DNA of 8,414 nt from CAZVXI01 sp964631295 (GTDB lineage: Bacteria; Planctomycetota; Phycisphaerae; Phycisphaerales; SM1A02), in contig CAZVXI010000142.1 in assembly GCA_964631295.1 (NCBI GenBank), positions 1 to 8,414 of the forward strand, written 5' to 3'. Made by a program: the position numbers and the translations under genes. The notes under the pieces are model-generated. The model was not told the DNA's origin and ran no database searches. It saw nothing but the letters and a program-made list of their open reading frames with translations. Within the stretch, counting starts at the first letter, position 1; each line of letters starts with the position of its first letter. This document shows, one piece after another, positions 1 to 6,027 of this stretch.

Positions 1-854
1 TTCTGAAATCCGCCGCAGACAATCGTGTCGATGGCGCCGCTGGACTGGTTCCACACCCCGCGCAGGGCCGCGTTGAGCAGTTCTTCCGTGAGCAGATCAT
101 CACTCGCGCCGCCGCCAGCGGGCATCGCGCCGGAGTCGGGCTGGAAGAGATTGGTGCTCATGTGCGCGATGATGCCGCGCATTGTTCGGCGAGTTGACGC
201 ATTGCCCTGCGGATTGCTTGATGCTGCGACGCCGTTGATGATGCAGTTCTCGACATCGCGGAGCAGTTCGCGCAGGCGCTGCTGCTTCTGGTAGTCCATC
301 TCGTCGTCAACGCCGATCGAGCTGGCAGCAAGCTGACTTCCGGAGATGTTGACGGTGGCAGTGAAGATCTGCGTGTAGTTCTGCTTGCGTGTGCGGCTGG
401 TGAAGCGGGCGGTGGGGGCGTCGTCCCCTTCGAGTGCAGCAGCACCGAGGATGCGAATCACATCATCATCAGCAAGTGTTCCCGCCGAGGTGCCGCCATA
501 GCCGCGCACGACAGTGAGCGTGTCGCTCGAGACATCGGTGACGAGCATGATCTCTCCCTTGCCTTCGAGCATGATCTGATCGCCGACCTGAAAACGCTCG
601 CCGTTCTCAACGTCGAAACTCGTCTCGGTTGACGGGCTGCTGATCGACTGATCGTCGACCGCATCTGTATTGGGAAGCAGTTCATCTTCGAGCCATTCAT
701 GGATGGTACTTGTCGCCGCCCGCTGCGGGTCCCCGAGATGATCGAGCAGCGGCGTTTCATGCGGGCTGACGATGCCGATGATGTCGCTGACGTCTTCAGC
801 AAGCTCAGGGAGCGTTGCGCCTGCGGAATAGGTTGCCTTACCGGTGAATGTCAT
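1..854 (-). CDS. Phage major capsid protein, SU10/DUF5309-like (C-terminus off window)
   Basis: This gene encodes the shell subunit of a tailed-phage head. The frame is open from the ATG at 854 to position 1 with no stop (284 codons visible), so the C-terminus lies outside the window. The start is fixed by AGGAG at 861-865, six bases before the ATG. Residues 33-60 (ETPLLDHLG, then TSTIHEWLEDELL) match the N-terminal pattern I know from SU10-type major capsid proteins. Residues about 80-137 (FQVGDQIMLEG, LTVVRGYGGTSAG) form the small beta-rich insertion of that family. Residues 148-228 (TARFTSRTRKQNYTQIF, DDEMDYQKQQRLRELLRD, RRTMRGI) are the conserved core. It is the last of three consecutive minus-strand phage genes, 102 bases after the coiled-coil gene. 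The family call comes from remembered sequence pattern, not a database search. No damage is visible in the part seen. Confidence 0.85.
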   Translation of the reverse strand, partial: MTFTGKATYSAGATLPELAEDVSDIIGIVSPHETPLLDHLGDPQRAATSTIHEWLEDELLPNTDAVDDQSISSPSTETSFDVENGERFQVGDQIMLEGKGEIMLVTDVSSDTLTVVRGYGGTSAGTLADDDVIRILGAAALEGDDAPTARFTSRTRKQNYTQIFTATVNISGSQLAASSIGVDDEMDYQKQQRLRELLRDVENCIINGVAASSNPQGNASTRRTMRGIIAHMSTNLFQPDSGAMPAGGGASDDLLTEELLNAALRGVWNQSSGAIDTIVCGGFQ

Positions 855-860
855 GTGTAT

Positions 861-865
861 CTCCT
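861..865 (-). promoter_or_regulatory. Ribosome binding site of the capsid gene
   Basis: The minus strand reads AGGAG, then six bases (ATACAC), then the ATG at 854. This sets the capsid start. The stretch GGAGATACACATGA is nearly the same as the one in front of the coiled-coil gene (GGAGACACACATGA). Confidence 0.75.
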
Positions 866-956
866 GGGTTGATGGTCGCTTGTCAGTTGTTCGCGGTCAG
901 TTGAGCGTGCCGAAAGATGCAGCGTGCTTGCGTGCTTGCGGCGCAGTGATTCAGAA

Positions 957-1244
957 TCACCCGCGTCGCAGCCGCATGTACGTGAGCACGTCGTTGCGTC
1001 TGCCGGTTGCGCGGGCATGGATGGCTGCACGTTCGCGCTGCGCGCCGATCGCCGTACCGTTGGCAGCACGCGGCGCCTGTGCGCTGGGTGTCACAGCAGG
1101 CTCTGCGGGTGGGTCAGCCAGGCGAGACTCGAGCTGCTCGATCTGCTGCTGCTGGGATTCGATCTGAGCGCGCAGCGAATCGATGCCTGCGGGATTGGCT
1201 TCGGTCGCGGCGATCGTTTCCGGTGTGTCGGGAATGTCGTTCAT
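957..1244 (-). CDS. Small coiled-coil protein between portal and capsid genes, possible head scaffold
   Basis: This is a 95-aa protein that I do not recognise as a named family. I chose the ATG at 1244 because GGAG lies at 1251-1254, six bases upstream. The frame stays open to 1295, but that extension (MYLKAHHHHIPH...) has no ribosome site. The N-terminus is acidic (MNDIPDTPE). A Gln/Glu/Leu-rich helix with a heptad-like pattern follows (IDSLRAQIESQQQQIEQLES, about residues 23-42), then an Ala/Pro-rich linker and a basic C-terminus (ATGRRNDVLTYMRLRRG). An acidic start, a coiled coil and a basic tail in the portal-to-capsid interval are what one expects of a short scaffold, but this is inference from shape and position. 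It could also be an unrelated small virion protein. No maturation protease motif is visible. It lies 68 bases after the portal stop. Confidence 0.6.
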   Translation of the reverse strand: MNDIPDTPETIAATEANPAGIDSLRAQIESQQQQIEQLESRLADPPAEPAVTPSAQAPRAANGTAIGAQRERAAIHARATGRRNDVLTYMRLRRG

Positions 1245-1250
1245 GTGTGT

Positions 1251-1254
1251 CTCC
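1251..1254 (-). promoter_or_regulatory. Ribosome binding site deciding the coiled-coil gene start
   Basis: The minus strand reads GGAG followed by ACACAC and the ATG at 1244. It favours this start over the upstream in-frame ATG at 1295, which would add 17 residues including four consecutive histidines. Confidence 0.65.
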
Positions 1255-1312
1255 AATGTGTGTGGGATGTGATGGTGATGTGCTTTGAGATACAAGCGTT
1301 GGGAAGCGGTCG

Positions 1313-2602
1313 TCAGTCGTATCCGAGTTCTGCGCGAAGCTGTTCAAGTGGCACGCCGAGTTGGGCTTTGAGCTGCGCATCTTCGAGTGCGCGCGTTCGG
1401 TCGGGCGGGAGTGGATCAGCCCAGACGATCTCGACGCGTCGATCAGACTCATGCGTACGAAGCAGGCCGTACACATCGAGCGCGTGCAGGATCATCTCGC
1501 AGAGTTGCGCGATCCCCCGGCCGTAGGTGATACGTTTGCGTTTGACCTTGGCGATCGTTCCCATCAGTGAGATGCGCAGGGCGTTCTCGCTCGTGAGGTT
1601 TCCGATCTTCGCTTTGATGTGCCCGGCCGCTGCGGGTGTGACGCCGGACGCTTTGTCAAGCGCTTCGCGCAGATCGCTGAGATGTGCATCTTCGCTGGGA
1701 GATTCCGCATCGCCTCCGAACGATTCGATCTCTGCGTTGGGGTTGTCGGTCATCCACATCTGGCCCGGGCCGACCGGGCGATCAATGAACTTGTCGATAC
1801 CCTTGCCGAGCCACATACGGAAGCTCTGCATTGTGACGCGATTGGCGCGATCACTCAGCCGAGTATTGAGTTCATCCTGGAGCGGGATGAGCGGTTCAAC
1901 ATCGCTGAGGCCTTCCCACACGAGCGGTTGCGGCAGATTCTGCACATGCACGAGCGGAACCCTTCCAAGCCGATTGACCGCAACATGCATCAGCGAGCCG
2001 TGCTCAAACCGCCGTGTTTCCCGAGCAGTATGAATCTCAGTGACGTCGCGCATCGCGCGCTGTTGAAGCGGATGTTGATCGCGCAGCGCGAGACGCCTGC
2101 CAACACGCTGCCACATTGATTGGCGCGAGATGTCGTGTGTTGGCTGTTCATAGTGGATGATGAACGCGTCGGCTGCGGTGTAATCATCCGCGTTGACAAG
2201 CGCGACCGCGCGGGGCGCCTCGACCGTCTCAATGGACACCAGCCGACCGATATGGTCAGCGAGCGAAGCAGTGTGGGAGGGTTCAGACGGGACGCTCCGC
2301 GCGCGGCCAGACGCTGTGTCAATCGCGGATGTGCTGGAGGGGGCTGATGTGCCGACGACTGGCGAGAGGTTGGCGAGCGCGTGTGTATGCAACAGCAGGT
2401 CGACATGGCCGTACACCGATCCGAGCAGCGCTGCGTTCTGCCACAGCGCGATGCCGCCACTGGTTTCGATGACCCGCGCGAGGATGGTCTCGATCGCGAG
2501 GCGAAGTGTCGGATCCTCTGCCTTGCTGACAATGCGCGGCGGCTCAGGGAACATGAAGTCGACCAGGGTGTGAATCCGCCAGGCGATGTCGTTCTCGATC
2601 AC
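1313..2602 (-). CDS. Phage portal protein, SPP1 Gp6-like (main body, downstream of an in-frame TAG)
   Basis: The portal is the ring at the phage head vertex through which DNA is packaged and ejected. This 429-residue frame begins at a GTG (2602-2600) and ends in TGA at 1315-1313. Portal features as I know them from this family include ENDIAWRIHTLVDFMF near the start, ALLGSVYGHVDLLL (58-71), GRVPLVHVQNLPQP (213-226), LQDELNTRLSDRANR (241-255), RPVGPGQMW (275-283), SEDAHLSDLREALDKASGV (303-321) and HIKAKIGNLTS (328-338), ending QLGVPLEQLRAELGYD. The frame is open for 24 more codons upstream of the GTG, up to a TAG at 2677-2675, and continues beyond it as clear portal N-terminus (see 2675-2857). 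The full gene would encode about 514 residues, a normal portal length. The GTG has no ribosome site, so it is probably not a true start. The protein as drawn would lack its first 85 residues. No frameshift is visible within this part. Confidence 0.85.
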   Translation of the reverse strand: MIENDIAWRIHTLVDFMFPEPPRIVSKAEDPTLRLAIETILARVIETSGGIALWQNAALLGSVYGHVDLLLHTHALANLSPVVGTSAPSSTSAIDTASGRARSVPSEPSHTASLADHIGRLVSIETVEAPRAVALVNADDYTAADAFIIHYEQPTHDISRQSMWQRVGRRLALRDQHPLQQRAMRDVTEIHTARETRRFEHGSLMHVAVNRLGRVPLVHVQNLPQPLVWEGLSDVEPLIPLQDELNTRLSDRANRVTMQSFRMWLGKGIDKFIDRPVGPGQMWMTDNPNAEIESFGGDAESPSEDAHLSDLREALDKASGVTPAAAGHIKAKIGNLTSENALRISLMGTIAKVKRKRITYGRGIAQLCEMILHALDVYGLLRTHESDRRVEIVWADPLPPDRTRALEDAQLKAQLGVPLEQLRAELGYD

Positions 2603-2674
2603 CAGTTCGCGGTGCAGGCGTTCATCGGCACGCGCCCAGTCGGGATTGCGCAGCCGCTTGGGCAGGCCGACAAC

Positions 2675-2857
2675 CTATGCAGGCGGACCGCTTGACGCGC
2701 CGTCATCGCGCGGCTCGGCCAGTGCGTTGCGGTAGTAGCACCACAATCGCTGCAGGCGTGGCAGTGTGTCGCGCAGGTGCTCATCAATGAGCAGATCAAC
2801 CAGTGCCGGCGAGACTTGGCGTTGGTCATCCAGTGTGTCTTTTGCGTGTGCAGGCAT
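2675..2857 (-). pseudogene. Portal protein N-terminal fragment, cut off by in-frame TAG at codon 61
   Basis: From the ATG at 2857 the minus strand encodes 60 residues (MPAHAKDTLDDQRQ..., VSPALVDLLIDEHLRDTL, PRLQRLWCYYRNALAEP, GASSGPPA) and then TAG. The helical LIDEHL...LPRLQRLW.YYRN segment is the usual beginning of SPP1-like portals. After the TAG the same frame resumes with VVGLPKRLRNPDWARADERL and runs into the portal body. The break is therefore a nonsense codon, not a frameshift. One C-to-T change on the coding strand (CAG to TAG) would produce it; a Gln here is my guess from remembered homologues. No good ribosome site precedes 2857. The frame extends to an ATG at 2995, but those extra 46 residues look non-coding. 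A sequencing error, a true null mutation and amber readthrough all remain possible. Confidence 0.7.
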
Positions 2858-3117
2858 GTGCAACCAGTGGAAAGGGACTCGTTTGATGAGGCTGCGAACA
2901 ACACGCGGCCTCTGCAAAGGGCCGGCCGGGCGCACTGTGCGCGCGCAATGGTGATCCGTTCCGCACGAACGGCCCTCTCGCGGCTCGCAAGCCACGGCAC
3001 GGCAGGCACTTGGTGTTTTTCAGAAAGTGTCAGTTTTCTGTGTGCCCAGCCGCGCGATGCAGTGCAGTTGCGCGCGCAGTTGCGTACGACCAATGCCGGG
3101 CAGGAGATGAGCGCATC
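2858..3117. other. Gene-free stretch at the phage/host boundary
   Basis: I find no convincing gene here on either strand. The open frames have low-complexity Arg/Ala/Cys-rich translations and no ribosome sites. No terminase reading frame precedes the portal, although that is the usual neighbour. Small inverted repeats are present: CCGTTC-CGCAC-GAACGG at 2956-2972, and GCGCA-CTG-TGCGC near 2930. Neither is followed by a T-run, so they are not obvious terminators. The left-hand phage genes and the right-hand secreted-protein gene belong to different gene worlds, so an integration junction probably lies in this interval. I cannot identify an attachment core because only one side is in view. Confidence 0.4.
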
Positions 3118-3150
3118 AAAAAGCCCGCATGCCGGTGTGACACGCGGGCT
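3118..3150 (-). terminator. Rho-independent terminator of the 447-aa secreted protein gene
   Basis: On the minus strand AGCCCGCGTG pairs with CATGCGGGCT (10 pairs, one of them G-T) around a 9-base loop, followed at once by five T's. It begins 26 bases after the TGA at 3177. It would also insulate the phage genes from transcription out of the host gene. Confidence 0.85.
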
Positions 3151-3176
3151 CGGGAAGGAATATGTGTTGTTTCAGA

Positions 3177-4520
3177 TCAGTGCAAGACAGGGATGACCGT
3201 GTCCTCTGTACAGCCGTTCATGAAGCTCCACAGCCAGAGCCACCACGCGTTATTATTCGGATGCCGGGGAAACGGCGGGATCCATCCGAGGTTCTGCAGG
3301 TGATTGACGTTCATCCACAGGTCATTGCCATCGATGACGCCGTCGCAGTTGTTGTCCTGAATGCAGTTGTCGTCGCATTCATCAAGCCGGCCGTTGCGAG
3401 GCCAGACATCAAGCGAGGGATCTTCATTGATCTCGCATCGGTCGGGAATGCCGTTGCAGTTGCAGTCGCGCTGGCGCAGGGCTGCGATGTCGCAGTTATC
3501 GGTGATGCCATTGCCGTCGCAGTCCGAACCGGTTGTGGTGGATGTTGAAAGTGATATCTGACCCGGTGCATCAAAGCCGTTGAAGCCGTCCACCTGCACG
3601 TAGTACAGTTCGTAAGCGACGAGTTCCAGCGACAGTGAAGGCGAGAACTGCGGGCCGCTGTCATCGTTTGCGCCAACTTCGGTGAATGTCGAGAAGTCAT
3701 TGCAATCACCCACATGCCAGACAGCGAGTTGATAGTCCTGCTGGCCGACATCTGAGTTCACATCGATTGACACGACGCCGCACTCAGGCGCTTCGAACAT
3801 GAACCACACGGATGCCTGGACGTTCGGATCAAACACGCACCAGCCATCAGTTGCGTTGCATCCGTTGCCGCCATCGTTGCCGACGCCTGGGGAGACTTCA
3901 CCATCCTGCGCGCCCGCAAGGTCGTTGGTAAAGTCTGTCACCGTGTCAAGATCGAGCCAGGTTGCGTTGCAGACATCATCGTTCTCTGGCGGGTTGATCT
4001 CTTCGACGAGCGCTGTGCCCGGGCCGGCTGAGCCGTTCCAGCCGTCCACCTGCACGTAATACGTGCCGGCTTCGAGGCCCAACAGTGACAGGCGTGGTGA
4101 GAAGCCCGGGCCGCTGTCGTCATTCGCGCCCACCTCGACGAATGTCTCGAAGTTCGTGCTGTCGTCTGCGGTCCATACGGCAATCTGATAGTCGCCCGGG
4201 CCGGCAGAGAAGCGCGTGAGCGCTGCGCCGCTTGCTTCAAACGTAAACCAGACCGACACCTGCGCGTTCGGGTCCGACTCGCACCAGCCATCGCTGGAGT
4301 TGCAGGAACTCGGCCCGCTGCCGACACCCGGCGTGACCTCGTTCGGATCGGCGGTGGCATCAGTGTTATCGAAATCGAGCGGCACGCCGGCTTCGAGCGG
4401 CAGCGCATCGCATGGCATGTCGTTGGCCGGGCCGCCCCCGCGTGGGGTTGTCTGACTCGTGCTCGTGAGACCGAGTGCCACGCACGCAAGCACGCTGATG
4501 GCTGCTGCTTTGTTGCTCAT
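3177..4520 (-). CDS. Secreted calcium-binding protein with two beta-rich repeats and a divergent dockerin end
   Basis: This 447-aa protein starts at 4520, seven bases after GGGAGG. Residues 1-24 look like a signal peptide (lysine, then AAAISVLACVALGLTS). Two homologous extracellular repeats follow, at about 34-172 and 179-326. Each has the sequence DGWC, VWF.FEA, DYQ.AVW, F.EVGANDDSGP.FSP and YYVQVDG. They resemble the pre-peptidase C-terminal-like beta sandwiches common in planctomycete surface proteins. Residues 333-383 are Asp/Asn/Cys calcium-binding loops (DCDGNGITDNCD, DCNCNGIPDRCE, NGRLDECD). Residues 389-400 (DNNCDGVIDGND) form one dockerin-type loop, but the second loop is absent. It is replaced by a Pro/Trp-rich tail (NNNAWWLWLWSF, about 422-433). 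The gene has its own terminator and ribosome site, so it is probably monocistronic. The partner or substrate is unknown; a role in cell-surface adhesion or assembly is inference. Confidence 0.8.
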   Translation of the reverse strand: MSNKAAAISVLACVALGLTSTSQTTPRGGGPANDMPCDALPLEAGVPLDFDNTDATADPNEVTPGVGSGPSSCNSSDGWCESDPNAQVSVWFTFEASGAALTRFSAGPGDYQIAVWTADDSTNFETFVEVGANDDSGPGFSPRLSLLGLEAGTYYVQVDGWNGSAGPGTALVEEINPPENDDVCNATWLDLDTVTDFTNDLAGAQDGEVSPGVGNDGGNGCNATDGWCVFDPNVQASVWFMFEAPECGVVSIDVNSDVGQQDYQLAVWHVGDCNDFSTFTEVGANDDSGPQFSPSLSLELVAYELYYVQVDGFNGFDAPGQISLSTSTTTGSDCDGNGITDNCDIAALRQRDCNCNGIPDRCEINEDPSLDVWPRNGRLDECDDNCIQDNNCDGVIDGNDLWMNVNHLQNLGWIPPFPRHPNNNAWWLWLWSFMNGCTEDTVIPVLH

Positions 4521-4527
4521 CGTTCAC

Positions 4528-4533
4528 CCTCCC
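4528..4533 (-). promoter_or_regulatory. Ribosome binding site of the 447-aa gene
   Basis: The minus strand reads GGGAGG, then seven bases, then the ATG at 4520. It supports this start and the signal peptide that follows. Confidence 0.75.
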
Positions 4534-4600
4534 AGGGAATGAGGAAATCGACCGTTGAATATCCGGCGGCTGACGCTGTGCCAACCCCAGAGTTCGCACC

Positions 4601-4629
4601 GTGATACCGCAGACGGGCCAACTCTGCAA
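4601..4629 (-). promoter_or_regulatory. Weak sigma-70-like promoter candidate for the 447-aa gene
   Basis: On the minus strand TTGCAG (4629-4624) and TATCAC (4606-4601) are 17 bases apart. The -10 matches the consensus at four positions and the -35 at three. It lies about 80 bases upstream of the ATG, between the terminator of the previous gene and this one. The bacterial consensus is only a rough guide in this lineage, so this is a candidate only. Confidence 0.25.
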
Positions 4630-4710
4630 GGTGCCAGCGCCAGAATCGCGGCGGTGTTGAACCGGGCAAGCCCGCAGCGCGAGCCGGGTGGTTCGTCAGA
4701 TTGTGCGGCC

Positions 4711-4743
4711 AAAAGAAACGCCCCGGCGTCGTGGCCGGGGCGT
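4711..4743 (-). terminator. Rho-independent terminator of the 409-aa dockerin gene
   Basis: On the minus strand ACGCCCCGGC and GCCGGGGCGT form a perfect 10-pair stem with a 6-base loop (CACGAC), followed by TTCTTTT. It begins 37 bases after the stop at 4781. It separates the two secreted-protein genes into independent transcription units. Confidence 0.88.
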
Positions 4744-4780
4744 ATTTGTTTGCTGTCGCGGTGGTTATGCGTGTGCGCGA

Positions 4781-6010
4781 TCAGTGGCAGACTGACCCAT
4801 AGTTCCAGATGACGATGTAGTAATCGATGACGGTGACGGCTCCGTCGTAGTTGACATCGCCGAGCGGTCCGCTGGTTCCGAGGTTCAAGAACACGTTCAG
4901 CGCATCAATGCCATTGACGATGCCATCGCAGTTGGTGTCGCCCGCGCAGGCGGTGCATGAATCGATGAAGCCATCGTTGTTGAGGTCCATCAGCGGGTCT
5001 GCAAGATCGCATTCATCGGGAATGCCATTGCAGTTGCAGTCGAAGGATGTGCCGTCAAGGATGTCGCATGCATCATCGATGCCGTTGTTGTTGCAATCTG
5101 TGCAGGCGTACTCGAACACTTGAAGGCTGCCGGGCGCTGCGGTGCCGGCGAAGCCATCGATCTGAATGTAGTAGGTATCGCCTGGCGTCAGATCGCACAG
5201 TTGTAACAGCGGCGAGAACCCCGGTCCGCCGTCATCGTTGGCGGCCACTTCCGTGAACGTGGCGTAGTTGTTGCAGTCGCCGACCTGCCAGACAGCGAGC
5301 TGATAGTCCTCGCTTATAGCGGCAATCTCCACGCCGCCGCAGTCCGGAGCAGTAAACCTGAACCAGACTGAGTTCTGCACATCGGTTTCGAAGCTGCACC
5401 AGCCATCGGTGGAGTCGCATGAGCCGTCTGCTCCGGTGCCCGCGCCCGGCGAGACCTCGCCCGGATCGGCCGTGGCTGCTGAGTTGCCAAAGCCCGTGGC
5501 GCTGTTGACGGCGACATCAATCGCGTCACACGGCTGGTCATTGGTAAAGCACGCGATGTCGCCATCGTCGATGATTGACAGGTCGAAGTCGCCCGTGGCG
5601 CCGCCGAAGCTGTGCACGAGAATGTAGTACTGCGTGTCGCAGTCGGCAGTGAATGACAGTTCGGTGGTGAAGCCGGCACACCCCGCGGCGTCATCCAGGC
5701 CGGTGACACACGTCAGCGACCCGCACGATCCGGAGAAGACGGAAATCTTCGTGTCGAAGTCTGCCTGGTTGCAGGTGCTCAGCGTCACGAGGTCGCCGTT
5801 GCCCGTCATCGTGTACCACACGCCGGGTGATGTGTTGGATGTGCCGCAGAAGCCGACATCATCAAATGTAGCGGCTGAGGTCGAGCCCATCACGGTGTCG
5901 CCCAGTGAGACGGGGATGGCATCGGCGCAGTCGTCGTTGGCCAGTGCCGCGCCGGCCAGCATGATCGCGGCGCAGCCGACTGCAAGATTGATATGAGTTC
6001 GCGTGTTCAT
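4781..6010 (-). CDS. Secreted calcium-binding protein with C-terminal type I dockerin-like domain
   Basis: This is a 409-aa exported protein. Its start at 6010 follows AAAGGAGG by nine bases. A signal peptide covers residues 1-24 (LAVGCAAIMLAGAALA, cleavage expected before NDD). A first extracellular domain spans about 25-146 (NDDCADAIPV, VWYTMTGNG, STCNQADFDTKISVFSGSC, YYILVHSFG) and is typical of planctomycete secreted proteins. A second, at about 157-300, is the same repeat found twice in the neighbouring 447-aa protein (TDGWCSFE, VWFRFTAP, DYQLAVWQVGDCNN, YYIQIDG). Cys-rich calcium loops follow (DCNNNGIDDACD, DCNCNGIPDECD, DLNNDGFIDSC, 305-352). The C-terminus is a two-loop dockerin: DTNCDGIVNGID (358-369) and DVNYDGAVTVID (385-396). 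Dockerins classically bind cohesins; planctomycetes often carry them without a recognised cellulosome, so the partner is unknown. The many paired cysteines suggest disulphides outside the cytoplasm. Confidence 0.85.
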   Translation of the reverse strand: MNTRTHINLAVGCAAIMLAGAALANDDCADAIPVSLGDTVMGSTSAATFDDVGFCGTSNTSPGVWYTMTGNGDLVTLSTCNQADFDTKISVFSGSCGSLTCVTGLDDAAGCAGFTTELSFTADCDTQYYILVHSFGGATGDFDLSIIDDGDIACFTNDQPCDAIDVAVNSATGFGNSAATADPGEVSPGAGTGADGSCDSTDGWCSFETDVQNSVWFRFTAPDCGGVEIAAISEDYQLAVWQVGDCNNYATFTEVAANDDGGPGFSPLLQLCDLTPGDTYYIQIDGFAGTAAPGSLQVFEYACTDCNNNGIDDACDILDGTSFDCNCNGIPDECDLADPLMDLNNDGFIDSCTACAGDTNCDGIVNGIDALNVFLNLGTSGPLGDVNYDGAVTVIDYYIVIWNYGSVCH

Positions 6011-6019
6011 TCCAGGGTT

Positions 6020-6027
6020 CCTCCTTT
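6020..6027 (-). promoter_or_regulatory. Ribosome binding site of the 409-aa dockerin gene
   Basis: The minus strand reads AAAGGAGG, close to the full anti-16S complement, nine bases before the ATG at 6010. It is the strongest ribosome site in the window. Confidence 0.8.

Noticed and set aside
1245..1295. Upstream extension of the coiled-coil protein with four consecutive histidines
   Set aside because: The upstream ATG lacks a ribosome site, whereas the ATG at 1244 has GGAG at good spacing. The His run comes from repeated CAC/CAT in the leader.
1619..2119. 166-codon plus-strand open frame opposite the portal gene
   Set aside because: It is antisense to conserved portal sequence, has no ribosome site, and its translation resembles no family known to me.
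2956..2972. Perfect inverted repeat CCGTTC-CGCAC-GAACGG as a terminator
   Set aside because: There is no T-run on either side. It is kept only as a note on the boundary interval.
2858..2995. 46-residue upstream extension of the portal fragment
   Set aside because: Its Arg/Pro/Cys-rich translation looks non-coding, and the known portal-like helix starts shortly after the ATG at 2857.
2599..3093. 164-codon minus-strand frame overlapping the portal start
   Set aside because: It is in another frame from the portal. The sequence is rich in Cys, Arg, Ala and Thr without domain pattern, as expected of a shadow frame in GC-rich DNA.
2777..3196. 139-codon plus-strand frame across the phage/host boundary
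   Set aside because: No recognisable motif and no ribosome site; it crosses a terminator and the end of the opposite gene.
4833..5050. Repeated Asp/Asn-coding units as a CRISPR-like or satellite array
   Set aside because: The periodicity comes from the calcium-loop codons of the dockerin gene; there are no uniform spacers.
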